Shown one piece after another: positions 15,700 through 28,325 of a DNA stretch of 64,000 nucleotides. Position 1 is the first letter of the stretch, and the number at the start of each line of letters is the position of its first letter. Source of the stretch: Streptomyces bikiniensis (lineage in GTDB: Bacteria; Actinomycetota; Actinomycetes; Streptomycetales; Streptomycetaceae); assembly GCA_000716465.1 (NCBI GenBank), contig JNWL01000023.1:35729-99728 (forward strand), written 5' to 3'. Under the pieces are notes generated by a model. It did no database searches, had not been told where the DNA came from, and was given only the letters and a program-made list of their open reading frames with translations. Both the position numbers and the translations under genes were made by a program.

Positions 15700-17211
15700 T
15701 CAGCCCTCGGAGACGCCCAGCCGCTCCAGGATCAGGTCCTTGACCTTCGCCGCGTCCGCCTGGCCGCGGGTGGCCTTCATGACCGCGCCGACCAGCGCGC
15801 CGACCGCCGCGACCTTGCCGCCGCGGATCTTGTCCGCGATCGCCGCGTTGCCCGCGATGGCCTCGTCGACCGCCGCGCCGAGCGCGCCGTCGTCGGAGAC
15901 GACCTTCAGACCGCGCTTCTCGACGACCTCGTCCGGAGTGCCCTCGCCGGCGAGGACGCCCTCGATGACCTGGCGGGCCAGCTTGTCGTTGAGGTCGCCG
16001 GAGGCGACCAGGGCCGAGACCCGGGCCACGTCCGCCGGGGCGATCGGCAGCTCCTCCAGGGAGACGCCCTGCTCGTTGGCGTTGCGGGCGAGCTCGCCCA
16101 GCCACCACTTGCGGGCCGAGGCCGCGTCCGCGCCCGCCTCGATCGTGGCGACGATCGGGTCGACCGCGCCCGCGTTGAGGATGGACTGCATGTCCAGCTC
16201 GGACACGCCCCACTCCTCGCGCAGCCGGTTGCGGCGCACGCGCGGCAGCTCGGGCAGGCCCTTGCGCAGCTCCTCGACCCACTCGCGGGAGGGGGCCACC
16301 GGCACCAGGTCCGGCTCGGGGAAGTAGCGGTAGTCCTCGGCGTTGTCCTTGATGCGGCCGGAGGTGGTGGTGCCGTCGTCCTCGTGGAAGTGACGGGTCT
16401 CCTGCACGATCGTCCCGCCGGAGGACAGGACGGCCGCGTGCCGCTGGATCTCGAAGCGCGCCGCGCGCTCCACCGAGCGGAGCGAGTTGACGTTCTTCGT
16501 CTCCGAACGGGTGCCGAAGGTCTCGGTGCCGTGCGGGCGCAGCGACAGGTTCACGTCGCAGCGCATCTGGCCCTTGTCCATGCGGGCCTCGGAGACGCCC
16601 AGGGCGCGGATCAGCTCGCGCAGCTCGGCGACGTACGCCTTGGCGACCTCGGGGGCCCGGTCGCCCGCGCCCTCGATCGGCTTGGTGACGATCTCGATGA
16701 GCGGGATGCCGGCCCGGTTGTAGTCGAGCAGCGAGTGCGAGGCGCCGTGGATGCGGCCGGTCGCGCCGCCGATGTGGGTGGACTTGCCGGTGTCCTCCTC
16801 CATGTGGGCGCGCTCGATCTCCACGCGGAAGACCTCGCCGTCCTCCAGCTGGACGTCCAGGTAGCCGTCGAAGGCGATCGGCTCGTCGTACTGGGAGGTC
16901 TGGAAGTTCTTCGGCATGTCCGGATAGAAGTAGTTCTTCCGGGCGAAGCGGCACCACTCGGCGATCTCGCAGTTCAGCGCGAGGCCGATCTTGACGGCGG
17001 ACTCGACGCCGATCGCGTTGACGACCGGGAGCGAGCCGGGCAGGCCGAGGCAGGTCGGGCAGGTCTGCGAGTTGGCGTCCGCGCCCAGCTCGGTGGAGCA
17101 GCCGCAGAACATCTTGGTCCGGGTGCCGAGCTCGACATGGACCTCCAGGCCCATGACGGGGTCGTACTCGGCGAGCGCCGCTTCGTACGACAGCAGTTCA
17201 GTGACAGTCAC
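15700..17211 (-). CDS. gatB: Asp-tRNA(Asn)/Glu-tRNA(Gln) amidotransferase subunit B
   Basis: A 503-residue GatB, full family length. GatCAB amidates Glu-tRNA(Gln), and in some species Asp-tRNA(Asn), with ammonia supplied by GatA; GatB phosphorylates and binds the mischarged tRNA. The N-terminal cradle shows [20 protein letters not shown] with paired Cys (FCGCS and SQTCPTCLG) for zinc. [16 protein letters not shown] and [13 protein letters not shown] are conserved GatB blocks, and the C-terminal half is the helical YqeY-like tRNA-binding tail ([18 protein letters not shown]). It is the last gene of gatC-gatA-orf-gatB and is followed by the 15639-15680 terminator. Confidence 0.97.
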   Translation of the reverse strand: MTVTELLSYEAALAEYDPVMGLEVHVELGTRTKMFCGCSTELGADANSQTCPTCLGLPGSLPVVNAIGVESAVKIGLALNCEIAEWCRFARKNYFYPDMPKNFQTSQYDEPIAFDGYLDVQLEDGEVFRVEIERAHMEEDTGKSTHIGGATGRIHGASHSLLDYNRAGIPLIEIVTKPIEGAGDRAPEVAKAYVAELRELIRALGVSEARMDKGQMRCDVNLSLRPHGTETFGTRSETKNVNSLRSVERAARFEIQRHAAVLSSGGTIVQETRHFHEDDGTTTSGRIKDNAEDYRYFPEPDLVPVAPSREWVEELRKGLPELPRVRRNRLREEWGVSELDMQSILNAGAVDPIVATIEAGADAASARKWWLGELARNANEQGVSLEELPIAPADVARVSALVASGDLNDKLARQVIEGVLAGEGTPDEVVEKRGLKVVSDDGALGAAVDEAIAGNAAIADKIRGGKVAAVGALVGAVMKATRGQADAAKVKDLILERLGVSEG

Positions 17212-17227
17212 GGTGAGACTTTCCCTC

Positions 17228-17461
17228 TCAGCCCAGCAGGACGTCGTCGTCGCCCAGGCGCTTCAGCTCCCGGTAGAGGATCGCCAGGCCGGTCGCGATC
17301 GCGGCGGCGGACACCGCGGCGTCGATCAGCCGCAGGACGTCGTTGTCGTTACGGGCCAGCTTGGCCTGCTTGGCGACGCTGACCGCGCCGAAGGCGGTGG
17401 TGGCCAGCGAGACGTACAGACCGGTCTTCGACTTCTTGAAGTTCTTGGCCTTCTTTGCCAT
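17228..17461 (-). CDS. Small basic membrane-associated protein between gatA and gatB
   Basis: A 77-residue protein: a lysine-rich start ([19 protein letters not shown]), a hydrophobic stretch [10 protein letters not shown], then a polar turn [12 protein letters not shown] and a second hydrophobic stretch [18 protein letters not shown]. It looks like a small two-pass or amphipathic membrane protein. I know a similar small gene in the gat operon of other Streptomyces, with no assigned function. The ATG at 17461 is five bases after the gatA stop. A GTG at 17470 overlaps that stop as GTGA and is a plausible alternative that would use the GAGGAGG inside the gatA end. Position in the operon suggests co-expression, not necessarily a role in amidotransfer. 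Confidence 0.75.
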   Translation of the reverse strand: MAKKAKNFKKSKTGLYVSLATTAFGAVSVAKQAKLARNDNDVLRLIDAAVSAAAIATGLAILYRELKRLGDDDVLLG

Positions 17462-17466
17462 GGCAC

Positions 17467-18966
17467 TCACAGCGACGGAGCCTCCTCTAGCAGCGGGTGT
17501 CCCCACTTTTCCACGAAGGCGGCCTCGACGGCGGCTCCGACCTTGTAGAGCCGGTCGTCCTTCATGGCGGGGGCGATGATCTGCAGACCGACCGGGAGGC
17601 CGTCCTCGGGCGCGAGGCCGCAGGGCAGCGACATGGCGGCGTTGCCGGCCAGGTTGGTCGGGATGGTGCACAGGTCCGCGAGGTACATGGCCATCGGGTC
17701 GTCGGCGCGCTCGCCGATCGGGAAGGCGGTGGTGGGGGTCGTCGGGGAGACGATCACGTCCACCTCCTCGAAGGCCTTCTCGAACTCGCGGGTGATGAGG
17801 GTGCGGACCTTCTGGGCCGAGCCGTAGTACGCGTCGTAGTAGCCGGAGCTGAGCGCGTACGTGCCGAGGATGATGCGGCGCTTGACCTCGTCGCCGAAGC
17901 CGGCCTCGCGGGTGAGGGCGGTGACGTCCTCGGCGGACCGGGTGCCGTCGTCGCCGACGCGCAGGCCGTAGCGCATGGCGTCGAAGCGGGCCAGGTTCGA
18001 GGAGCACTCGGACGGCGCGATCAGGTAGTACGCCGAGAGGGCCAGGTCGAAGGTGGGGCAGTCCAGCTCCACGACCTCGGCGCCCAGCGACTTCAGCAGC
18101 TCGACGGACTCGTCGAAGCGCTGCACGACGCCGGCCTGGTAGCCCTCGCCGCGGAACTGCTTGACGACGCCGACGCGCATGCCGGCGACGGAGCCGTTGC
18201 GGGCGGCCTCGACGACCGGCGGGACCGGGGCGTCGATGGAGGTGGAGTCGAGCGGGTCGTGCCCGGCGATCGCCTCGTGCAGCAGGGCCGCGTCCAGGAC
18301 CGTGCGGGCGCAGGGGCCGCCCTGGTCGAGGGAGGAGGAGAAGGCCACCATGCCGTAGCGGGAGACCGCGCCGTAGGTGGGCTTGACGCCGACGGTGCCG
18401 GTGACGGCGGCGGGCTGGCGGATGGAGCCGCCGGTGTCCGTGCCGATGGCGAGGGGGGCCTCGTACGCGGCGAGGGCGGCCGACGAGCCGCCGCCGGAGC
18501 CGCCGGGGATACGGGTGAGGTCCCAGGGGTTGCCGGTCGGGCCGTAGGCGCTGTTCTCGGTGGAGGAGCCCATCGCGAACTCGTCCATGTTGGTCTTGCC
18601 GAGGATGACGACGTCGGCGGCCTTCAGGTTCTTGACCAGGGTCGCGTCGTACGGCGGGATCCAGCCCTCCAGCATCTTCGAGCCCACGGTCGTCGGGATG
18701 CCGACGGTGGTGAAGATGTCCTTGAGGGCGAGCGGCACACCGGCGAGCGGGCCGAGCTTCTCGCCCCGGGCGCGCTTCTCGTCCACGGCGCGGGCCTGGG
18801 CGAGGGCGCCGTCGCGGTCGACGTGCAGGAAGGCGTGGACCTTCTCGTCGACGGCCTCGATGCGGGCGAGGTGGGCCTCGGTGACCTCGACGGCGGTCAG
18901 CTCGCCGGCGGCGATCTTTCCGGCGATCTCGGCCGCGGTGAGCTTGATGATGGTGTTGTCCGTCAT
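17467..18966 (-). CDS. gatA: Asp-tRNA(Asn)/Glu-tRNA(Gln) amidotransferase subunit A
   Basis: A 499-residue amidase-signature enzyme that hydrolyses glutamine and delivers ammonia to GatB. The Ser-cisSer-Lys triad is visible: Lys in [10 protein letters not shown] and the two serines in the glycine/serine block [15 protein letters not shown] followed by [12 protein letters not shown]. The end region ([17 protein letters not shown]) is typical of GatA. The ATG at 18966 is six bases after the gatC stop, so gatC and gatA are tightly coupled. Length and motifs are normal. Confidence 0.97.
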   Translation of the reverse strand: MTDNTIIKLTAAEIAGKIAAGELTAVEVTEAHLARIEAVDEKVHAFLHVDRDGALAQARAVDEKRARGEKLGPLAGVPLALKDIFTTVGIPTTVGSKMLEGWIPPYDATLVKNLKAADVVILGKTNMDEFAMGSSTENSAYGPTGNPWDLTRIPGGSGGGSSAALAAYEAPLAIGTDTGGSIRQPAAVTGTVGVKPTYGAVSRYGMVAFSSSLDQGGPCARTVLDAALLHEAIAGHDPLDSTSIDAPVPPVVEAARNGSVAGMRVGVVKQFRGEGYQAGVVQRFDESVELLKSLGAEVVELDCPTFDLALSAYYLIAPSECSSNLARFDAMRYGLRVGDDGTRSAEDVTALTREAGFGDEVKRRIILGTYALSSGYYDAYYGSAQKVRTLITREFEKAFEEVDVIVSPTTPTTAFPIGERADDPMAMYLADLCTIPTNLAGNAAMSLPCGLAPEDGLPVGLQIIAPAMKDDRLYKVGAAVEAAFVEKWGHPLLEEAPSL

Positions 18967-18972
18967 GACTTC

Positions 18973-19269
18973 TTAGTCCTCCCCCAGGATCTGCGGCACC
19001 TTGAAACGCTGCTGCTCCTGGGCCGGGGCGCCGGAGAGCGCCTGCTCGGGGGTGAGCGACGGACGGACCTCGTCCGCGCGCATGACATTGGTCAGCGGCA
19101 GCGGGTGGGAGGTCGGGGGTACGTCTTGGTCGGCGACCTCGGAGACGCGGGCGACCGCGCCGATGATGTCGTCGAGCTGGCCGGCGAAGTGATCGAGTTC
19201 TTCGCTCCGCAGCTCCAGACGCGCCAGCCGGGCGAGGTGGGCGACCTCCTCGCGCGTGATGCCAGGCAT
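18973..19269 (-). CDS. gatC: Asp-tRNA(Asn)/Glu-tRNA(Gln) amidotransferase subunit C
   Basis: A 98-residue GatC, which belts GatA and GatB together and is needed for complex stability. It shows the usual [21 protein letters not shown]-terminal helix, [14 protein letters not shown] and [21 protein letters not shown]. The start chosen is the ATG at 19269, with GAGGAA upstream; longer frames add residues unlike GatC. First gene of the gat operon, 87 bp downstream of rmdB on the same strand. Confidence 0.95.
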   Translation of the reverse strand: MPGITREEVAHLARLARLELRSEELDHFAGQLDDIIGAVARVSEVADQDVPPTSHPLPLTNVMRADEVRPSLTPEQALSGAPAQEQQRFKVPQILGED

Positions 19270-19356
19270 GCGGTTCCTCACGGGGTGAGCTTGATGGTGT
19301 GGGTCCATCCTATGGGGCCGGTGCCGCCGCCCGTGAAACGGTTTCGCCGGACCGGG

Positions 19357-21477
19357 TCAGCCCCGGGGGACGACCTGCCCCGAGGGGTGGTCCAGGTCGG
19401 TCGGGGGCGCGAGGTCGGCGGGGCGGCGCCAGCCGTGCTCGCCGCGGGCCAGGAGCCAGGCGGTCGCCTCGTCGGGCGGCATGGCGGCGGCGACCAGCCA
19501 GCCCTGGACGGCGTCGCAGCCCAGGTCGCGCAGCCGCTCCCAGGTCTCGTCGTCCTCGACGCCCTCGGCGACGACGAGGAGGCCGAGGGAGTGGGCGAGG
19601 TCGACGGTGCAGCGGACGATCTCGGCGTCCTCGGTGTCGACGGCGAGCCGGGCGACGAAGGAGCGGTCGATCTTCAGTTCGCTGACCGGCAGCCGGCGCA
19701 GGTGGACGAGGGAGGAGTAGCCGGTGCCGAAGTCGTCGAGGGACATCTTGACGCCGTGGCCGGTGAGTCCGTTGAGCGTGTCGGCGGCCCGCTGGGGGTC
19801 CTCCAGGAGCACGTGCTCCGTTATCTCCAGCTGGAGGGAGCCGGCCGGGACGCCGTGGCGGGCCAGCCGGGCGGCGACGGCGCCGGCGAAGCCGGGGGTG
19901 TGGACGTCGCGCGGCGAGACGTTGACGGCGACCGGGACGTCGAGGCCCTGGGCGCGCCAGCGGGCGACCTGGGCGAGGGCGGTCTCCAGGACGTACTCGG
20001 TGAGGTGGGGCATCAGGCCGGAGGACTCGGCGATGGCGATGAACTCGTCCGGTGGAACCTTTCCGCGCTCGGGGTGGACCCAGCGGACGAGCGCCTCCAG
20101 GCCGGCGACCTGGCCGTCGAAGCGGACCTTGGGCTGGTAGTGGAGCTGGACCTCGTGGGCGTCGAGGGCGCGGCGCAGGTCGCCGAGGAGGCCGAGCCGG
20201 TCGGGGGTGTTGGAGTCGCGCTTGGACTCGTAGACCTCGACGCCGGTGCGGTCGCGCTTGGCCTGGTACATGGCGACGTCGGCGCGGCGCAGCAGGCCCT
20301 CGGCGTCGAGGGCGTGGTCGGGGAAGACGGCGACGCCGGCGCTGGCCTCCAGGACGAGGGTGAGGCCGTCGAGGTCGAGCGGGGAGGAGAGCTCGGCGAC
20401 GAGGTGGCGGGCGACGCGCTGGGCGCTGGTGGTGGAGTCGGCGGTGGGCAGCAGGACGGCGAACTCGTCGCCGCCGAGCCGGGCGGCCTCGGCGCCGCGG
20501 GGCAGGGCGAGGCGGAGCCGGTCGGCGATCTGGAGGAGGAGCCGGTCGCCGGCGAGGTGGCCGAGGGTGTCGTTGACCGAGCGGAAGCGGTCGAGGTCGA
20601 TGAGGACGAGGGCGGCGCGGGTCCCCTGGCCCTCGGCGTCCTCCAGGGCGGTCCAGGCCCGCTCCAGGAGCCACTGGCGGTTGGGGAGGCCGGTGAGCGG
20701 GTCGCGCAGCTGCTCCTCGGCGCGGGCGCGGGCGATCCAGAGGGTGGAGTCGAGGGCGATGAGGGGGACGGCGAAGAGCGGCAGGAGGACCGGGCGGCTC
20801 GCGGCGACGGCGCAGATGAGCGGGGTGATGCCGAGGAGGGCGACGGCGACGAGGCCCTGCCGGAGGAGGGCGGTGCGGGCGACGGTGGGCAGTCCGCGGC
20901 CCTGGGGGGCGAGCGTGTACCACAGGAGGAGCCGGGTCACCACGAGGTAGGTGGTCGCGGCGAGCACGATTTCCGGGAGGTCCCCGATCGTCCAGTCGAG
21001 GGGCCGCCAGGGCTGCTCGACGGTCGGCACGTCGCCGAAGAGGGCGAGGACGAGGGCGGCGGCGCCGACGCCGAGGACGTCGGCGGCGCCGTGCAGCAGG
21101 CCCTGTCGCCAGCGGTGGTGGCGGGCGGCGCCGACGAGGGTGACGACGGTCAGCGAGACGAGTCCGGCGGGCACCCAGCCGTACAGCAGGAGGACGGCGA
21201 GGGTGAGGGCGGCGCCGGAGCCGGTGCCGCCCCACCAGCGGTCGCGGCCGAGGGCGACCAGGTGGCCGACGATGAGGCCGGTGAGGACGGCGAGGGACCA
21301 GCCGGTGACCCCGCCGGGGAAGAGTCCGTGCCCGGTGGTGAGGGCCTGCTGGAGCCCGGCGGCGAGCAGGACGGCGGCGATGCCCACCACGGCTGCGGGC
21401 AGCCGGGAGGTGGAGCTCCCGGGGACCGCGCGGCCGTGCGGCCGGGGGACCGGGGCGGCGCTCTCGGTCGGTTCCAT
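19357..21477 (-). CDS. rmdB: Membrane GGDEF-EAL cyclic-di-GMP protein, RmdB-like
   Basis: A 706-residue composite protein. About seven hydrophobic segments fill residues 30-245. A GGDEF domain has LIDLDRFRSVND and an intact GGDEF (335-339). The EAL domain has YQPKV then GLEALVRW (EAL at 461-463), LQLEITEH and SLDDFGTGYSS (about 579-588) with KIDRSFV, all residues expected of an active phosphodiesterase. Location beside the gat operon and ligA and the domain plan match S. coelicolor RmdB (SCO5495), a c-di-GMP phosphodiesterase affecting colony development; this is recalled, so the symbol is by homology. Both domains look catalytically competent, so direction of activity cannot be fixed from sequence. 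ATG start at 21477 with GAGGG eight bases upstream. Confidence 0.9.
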   Translation of the reverse strand: MEPTESAAPVPRPHGRAVPGSSTSRLPAAVVGIAAVLLAAGLQQALTTGHGLFPGGVTGWSLAVLTGLIVGHLVALGRDRWWGGTGSGAALTLAVLLLYGWVPAGLVSLTVVTLVGAARHHRWRQGLLHGAADVLGVGAAALVLALFGDVPTVEQPWRPLDWTIGDLPEIVLAATTYLVVTRLLLWYTLAPQGRGLPTVARTALLRQGLVAVALLGITPLICAVAASRPVLLPLFAVPLIALDSTLWIARARAEEQLRDPLTGLPNRQWLLERAWTALEDAEGQGTRAALVLIDLDRFRSVNDTLGHLAGDRLLLQIADRLRLALPRGAEAARLGGDEFAVLLPTADSTTSAQRVARHLVAELSSPLDLDGLTLVLEASAGVAVFPDHALDAEGLLRRADVAMYQAKRDRTGVEVYESKRDSNTPDRLGLLGDLRRALDAHEVQLHYQPKVRFDGQVAGLEALVRWVHPERGKVPPDEFIAIAESSGLMPHLTEYVLETALAQVARWRAQGLDVPVAVNVSPRDVHTPGFAGAVAARLARHGVPAGSLQLEITEHVLLEDPQRAADTLNGLTGHGVKMSLDDFGTGYSSLVHLRRLPVSELKIDRSFVARLAVDTEDAEIVRCTVDLAHSLGLLVVAEGVEDDETWERLRDLGCDAVQGWLVAAAMPPDEATAWLLARGEHGWRRPADLAPPTDLDHPSGQVVPRG

Positions 21478-21793
21478 TTCCGTCCCTCTCACAGGCGGCG
21501 GTGCCGTCGGTGTGCCATGGGCCGCGGTGGGGCGGCCGTCCGTCGTGCGGCCGCCGTCGTCCGGTGCGGGACCGCCGGCGGGCGGCCGCTCCTCGTGCCA
21601 CGGGGCCGTTGTCCTGACGCCACGACCGGCAGAGCCCTCGCGCGGCCGTGCAGGACGAGACGCACGGTCACCACACTAGGCCGCCGAGGGCTCCGACGGG
21701 CAGCGCTCTCCGTGTCTTGCCCGAATGAGACCCGGCCACCCCTCACCATCTGATATGCGCCGAACGGGTGACGTCTCCCGGGACGGAAAGGGG
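21478..21793. other. Intergenic gap between ligA and rmdB
   Basis: 316 bp holding the rmdB leader. The only structure I see is a weak 8-bp inverted repeat GGCGGCCG/CGGCCGCC (21531-21538, 21548-21555). An 86-codon minus-strand frame here has an Arg-rich composition without protein-like order and is not called. Confidence 0.5.
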
Positions 21794-25029
<3,236 letters not shown>

Positions 25030-25102
25030 CCGGGAAGCGTACGTGCCGGGGCGCGCCGGGCGGCGCCGGTGACCGTGCCCCGGGCCGCCCCGGCCCTCTC
25101 CG

Positions 25103-25792
25103 TCAGCGCCCGGGGCGGACGGTGAGGTCGTTGATCTCGGCGTCGCGCGGCAGGTCGAGGGCGGTGAGGATCGCCGTCGCGACCGACTCGGGGTCGATCC
25201 ACTTCGACGGGTCGTACTCCTTGCCCTCCTGCTGGTGCACCTTCGCCTGCATGGGGCTGGCGGTGCGGCCCGGGTAGACCGAGGTGACCCGGACGCCGTT
25301 GCCGTGCTCCTCGTGGCGCAGGGAGTCCGCGAGGGCCTTCAGACCGTGCTTGGAGGCGGCGTACGCGCCCCACTCGGCGTGCGCGTTGAGCCCGGCGCCC
25401 GAGTTCACGAAGACGACGTGCCCCTGGGAGACGCGCAGTTGGGGCAGGAAGTGCCGGGTGAGCTCGGCCGGGGCGACCAGGTTCACGTTCAGCTGGTGGT
25501 GCCAGGTCCTGGGGGTGAGCTCGCCGACCGGCCCGAGGTCGACGACGCCCGCGACGTGCAGCAGCCCGTCGACCCGCTCGGGCAGGCTCTGGTGCGAGAA
25601 CGCCCAGGAGAGCCGGTCCGGGTCCGCGAGGTCCCCGACGAGGGTCCGCGCGCCGGGGAACTGCGCCGCGAGCTCCTTGGCCCGCCCCGCGTCGCGCGCG
25701 TGCAGCACGAGCTCGTCCCCGCGCGCGTGGAGGCGGCGCGCGACGGCGGCGCCGATGCCGGAGCCGGCTCCGGTGATCACATGAGTAGCCAT
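25103..25792 (-). CDS. SDR family short-chain dehydrogenase
   Basis: A 229-residue classical SDR. The Rossmann glycine motif is TGAGSGIGAA near the N-terminus, DLAD supplies the adenine-pocket Asp, and LHVAGVVDLG replaces the usual NNAG. The catalytic Ser lies in VFVNSGAGLN and the YxxxK pair in YAASKHG. Arg-rich residues after the first strand (HARDAGRAKE) suggest NADP preference. Substrate unknown. ATG at 25792, with an in-frame ATG three codons earlier as an alternative. 16 bp after the LOG gene, so the operon order is LOG-SDR-MetE-like-ligA. Confidence 0.9.
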   Translation of the reverse strand: MATHVITGAGSGIGAAVARRLHARGDELVLHARDAGRAKELAAQFPGARTLVGDLADPDRLSWAFSHQSLPERVDGLLHVAGVVDLGPVGELTPRTWHHQLNVNLVAPAELTRHFLPQLRVSQGHVVFVNSGAGLNAHAEWGAYAASKHGLKALADSLRHEEHGNGVRVTSVYPGRTASPMQAKVHQQEGKEYDPSKWIDPESVATAILTALDLPRDAEINDLTVRPGR

Positions 25793-25808
25793 GGCCCCCA
25801 TGCTCGCA

Positions 25809-26357
25809 TCAGCGGGGAGCCGGGGAGGCGATCTCCTCCTCCAGGTACGCGAGGGCCGCCGCGCCGTCGTCCGCGAAGAAGACGAGGTCGGCGAGGGGGA
25901 GCGGGAGGAAACCCTCCTCCTCCATGCGCCGGAACTGCTCCCTCAGGCCGTCGTAGAAGCCCTCCGTGTTGAGGAGGACCACCGGCTTGCGGTGCTTGCC
26001 GTGCTTCTTCAGTTCCAGGATCTCGGTGGCCTCGTCGAGGGTGCCGGTGCCGCCGACCATGACGACGATCGCGTCGGACTTGGCGAGGAGCAGGGCCTTG
26101 CGCTGTGCGAGGTCCTCGGTGACGACCATCTCGTCGGCGTTCGGGCGGGCCTTGTGGGCGAGGAAGTCGACGGAGACGCCGACGAGCCGGCCGCCCGCCT
26201 CCTGCACCCCGTCCGCGACGACCTTCATCAGGCCGGTGTCGGAGCCGCCCCAGACGAGGGTGTGGCCCGCCTTGCCGAGCAGGGCCGCGAACGCGCGGGC
26301 CGGGGCCGTGTACCGCTCGTCCAGCCGGGCGGCGGAGAGGAAGACGCAGATGTTCAT
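25809..26357 (-). CDS. LOG/TIGR00730 family protein (cytokinin riboside-5'-monophosphate phosphoribohydrolase type)
   Basis: A 182-residue Rossmann-like protein of the LOG family, which cleaves the N-glycosidic bond of nucleotide monophosphates (AMP or cytokinin nucleotides). Seen: ICVFLSAA start, WGGSDTGLMKVVADG (phosphate/ribose region), DLAQRKALL with the Arg-Lys pair at 86-87, and VGGTGTLDEATE at 101-112. The classic LOG motif is PGGxGTxxE, so here the leading Pro is Val and the acid is shifted within LDEATE. The family is clear, but activity may differ. First gene of the minus-strand operon, divergent from the hydrolase-like gene with 77 bp between. Confidence 0.85.
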   Translation of the reverse strand: MNICVFLSAARLDERYTAPARAFAALLGKAGHTLVWGGSDTGLMKVVADGVQEAGGRLVGVSVDFLAHKARPNADEMVVTEDLAQRKALLLAKSDAIVVMVGGTGTLDEATEILELKKHGKHRKPVVLLNTEGFYDGLREQFRRMEEEGFLPLPLADLVFFADDGAAALAYLEEEIASPAPR

Positions 26358-26434
26358 GGGCCCACCGTAGGCGGTCGTGGAAGAAGTCCGGCGGGCGGCG
26401 ATGAGTTCCGGGGGCCGCCCCGGTCTGCCCTGCC

Positions 26435-27058
26435 ATGAACGAGCTGAGCGGGTTCCGCGGGCGCGTCACGTCGCGGGACGGGACGACGGTCGCGTACGAG
26501 CGGTACGGGGACGGGGACGGGCCGCCGCTCGTCCTGGTGGGCGGGGCCCCGGGGGCGGCGGACGGGCGGGCCCTCGCCGGGCTGCTCGCCCGGGGCTTCC
26601 CGGTCGTGGCGTACGGCCGCCGGGCGCACGGCGGCGCCGAACGGGAGATCGAGGACCTGGCGGCCGTCCTGGCGGCGGCGGGCCCGGGAGCGGCCGTGCA
26701 CGGCACGGGGACGGGCGGTGCCCTCGCGCTCGCCGCGGCGGCGGCCGGGCTGCCGGTGGGCCCGGTGTCGGTGTACGAGCCGCCGCACGTGGACGCGCCC
26801 CTCGACCGGGTCTCCGCGTGCGTGCTGGTGGTCGACGGGGGCTTCAGCCCGGCGGAGACCCGGCGCGCGGCCCGCGAGCTGGCGGCGGCCCTCCCCCGCG
26901 CCCGGCACCGCACCCTGACGGGCCAGACCCACGAGGTGGCCCCGCACGTCCTGGCCCCGGTCCTGGCGGAGTTCCTGGCGGAGGAGTTCCGTGCGGAGGG
27001 GTTCCTCACGGAGGGGTTCCTCACGGAGGACCGGGGGGCCGGGACCGGGCGGTCCTAG
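26435..27058 (+). CDS. Degenerate alpha/beta-hydrolase fold protein
   Basis: A 207-residue protein related to alpha/beta hydrolases but shorter than usual (about 260-300), with the lid region missing. The fold is seen in VTSRDGTTVAYERYGDGDGP, LVLVGGAPG (oxyanion-strand region) and a late VLVVDGGFS and GQTHEV (His166), matching the acid and His positions. The nucleophile elbow reads HGTGTGG (89-95), so the expected Ser is Gly92 and catalysis by the usual triad is not possible. The C-terminal tail is a repeat of FLTEG-type pentapeptides encoded by a 15-bp tandem repeat. It may be a binding protein or a decaying enzyme. Confidence 0.75.
   Translation: MNELSGFRGRVTSRDGTTVAYERYGDGDGPPLVLVGGAPGAADGRALAGLLARGFPVVAYGRRAHGGAEREIEDLAAVLAAAGPGAAVHGTGTGGALALAAAAAGLPVGPVSVYEPPHVDAPLDRVSACVLVVDGGFSPAETRRAARELAAALPRARHRTLTGQTHEVAPHVLAPVLAEFLAEEFRAEGFLTEGFLTEDRGAGTGRS
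26972..27031. repeat. 15-bp tandem repeat, four copies, coding FLTEG-type pentapeptides
   Basis: Units start at 26972, 26987, 27002 and 27017, the last two almost identical (TTCCTCACGGAGG). They encode FLAEE, FRAEG, FLTEG and FLTED at the hydrolase-like C-terminus. Confidence 0.9.
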
Positions 27059-27120
27059 GGCGTGTGCCGAAAGTCCCGCCTGCCCTCCGGGCAGACGGCG
27101 CTGCTTTCGGCACGCGCCCT
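27056..27120. terminator. Long hairpin between convergent genes, possibly a repeated element
   Basis: AGGGCGTGTGCCGAAAG (27056-27072) pairs with CTTTCGGCACGCGCCCT (27104-27120), with one G-T pair. An inner hairpin CTGCCC-TCC-GGGCAG lies between. The arms contain the stop codons of both the hydrolase-like gene and mnmA, so it probably ends both transcripts. Its size and internal symmetry also resemble small mobile palindromic elements. Confidence 0.75.
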
Positions 27121-28264
27121 AACCGCCGGCCGGTTCCGTCGTCCTGCGGGTCGTCGTCGCGATCGTCGCCGAGCCCACCACGCGCGTGCCGTCGTACAGG
27201 ACGATCGCCTGGCCGGGGGCGACGCCCCGGACCGGCTCGTCGAAGGCGACCCGCAGTTCGCCGTCCTCCAGGGCCGCGCTCACCGGCGTCTCGCCGCCGT
27301 GGGCGCGGAGCTGGGCGGTGTAGCGGCCGGGGCCCTCGGGGACGGTGCCGCACCAGCGGGGCTTGATCGCGGTGAGGGCGGTGACGTCGAGGGCCTCGAC
27401 GGGGCCGACCGTGACCGTGTTGTTCACGGGCGAGATGTCGAGGACGTAGCGGGGCTTGCCGTCCGGGGCCGGGTGGCCGATCCGCAGGCCCTTGCGCTGG
27501 CCGATGGTGAAGCCGTACGCGCCCTCGTGGGTGCCGACCTTCGTGCCCGACTCGTCCACGATGTCGCCCTCCGCCTTCCCGAGGCGGGTGGCGAGGAAGC
27601 CCTGGGTGTCGCCGTCGGCGATGAAACAGATGTCGTGGCTGTCGGGCTTCTTCGCGACCGCGAGCCCGCGCCGCTCGGCCTCCGCCCGGATCTCGTCCTT
27701 GGTGGTGAGGGTGTCGCCCAGCGGGAACATCGCGTGCGCGAGCTGCTTCTCGTCCAGGACGCCGAGGACGTACGACTGGTCCTTGGCCGTGTCGGAGGCG
27801 CGGTGCAGCTCGCGGGTGCCGTCCTCGCCCAGGACGACGGTGGCGTAGTGGCCGGTGCAGACCGCGTCGAAGCCGAGGGCGAGCGCCTTGTCGAGGAGCG
27901 CCGCGAACTTGATCTTCTCGTTGCAGCGCAGGCAGGGGTTGGGGGTGCGGCCGGCCTCGTACTCCGCGACGAAGTCGTCCACGACGTCCTCGCGGAACCG
28001 CTCGGCCAGGTCCCACACGTAGAAGGGGATGCCGATGACGTCGGCGGCCCGGCGCGCGTCGCGGGAGTCCTCGATCGTGCAGCAGCCGCGCGCTCCGGTG
28101 CGGAAGGACTGCGGGTTCGCGGAGAGGGCGAGGTGGACGCCGGTGACGTCGTGGCCCGCCTCGGCGGCGCGGGCGGCGGCGACGGCGGAGTCCACTCCGC
28201 CCGACATGGCGGCGAGGACCCGGAGGGGACGGGCGTGGGGGCGCTGGGGCGGGGTCTGAGTCAT
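27119..28264 (-). CDS. mnmA: tRNA 2-thiouridylase MnmA
   Basis: A 381-residue MnmA that thiolates U34 of Lys, Glu and Gln tRNAs using sulfur relayed from a cysteine desulfurase. The ATP-binding PP-loop SGGVDS is at residues 21-26. The two catalytic cysteines are Cys111 in [12 protein letters not shown] and Cys213 in [20 protein letters not shown]-like RTPNPC and GHYATVV are family blocks. A beta-barrel C-terminal domain follows. ATG at 28264; longer upstream frames lack similarity. It lies downstream of the cysteine desulfurase on the same strand, with an amidase gene inserted on the other strand between them. Confidence 0.96.
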   Translation of the reverse strand: MTQTPPQRPHARPLRVLAAMSGGVDSAVAAARAAEAGHDVTGVHLALSANPQSFRTGARGCCTIEDSRDARRAADVIGIPFYVWDLAERFREDVVDDFVAEYEAGRTPNPCLRCNEKIKFAALLDKALALGFDAVCTGHYATVVLGEDGTRELHRASDTAKDQSYVLGVLDEKQLAHAMFPLGDTLTTKDEIRAEAERRGLAVAKKPDSHDICFIADGDTQGFLATRLGKAEGDIVDESGTKVGTHEGAYGFTIGQRKGLRIGHPAPDGKPRYVLDISPVNNTVTVGPVEALDVTALTAIKPRWCGTVPEGPGRYTAQLRAHGGETPVSAALEDGELRVAFDEPVRGVAPGQAIVLYDGTRVVGSATIATTTRRTTEPAGG

Positions 28265-28325
28265 AGCCCCACCAGGGTACGGGGCCACGGGAACCACCGT
28301 CGCGGTGGTAAGCGTTCTCGATGGC

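Noticed and set aside
21489..21749. 86-codon minus-strand ORF upstream of rmdB
   Set aside because: Arg/Pro-rich, no recognisable motif, and it is probably leader sequence.
17497..21753. 1400-codon plus-strand open frame
   Set aside because: Shadow of the gatA, gatC and rmdB genes on the minus strand; composition is Gly/Val/Asp biased without domains.
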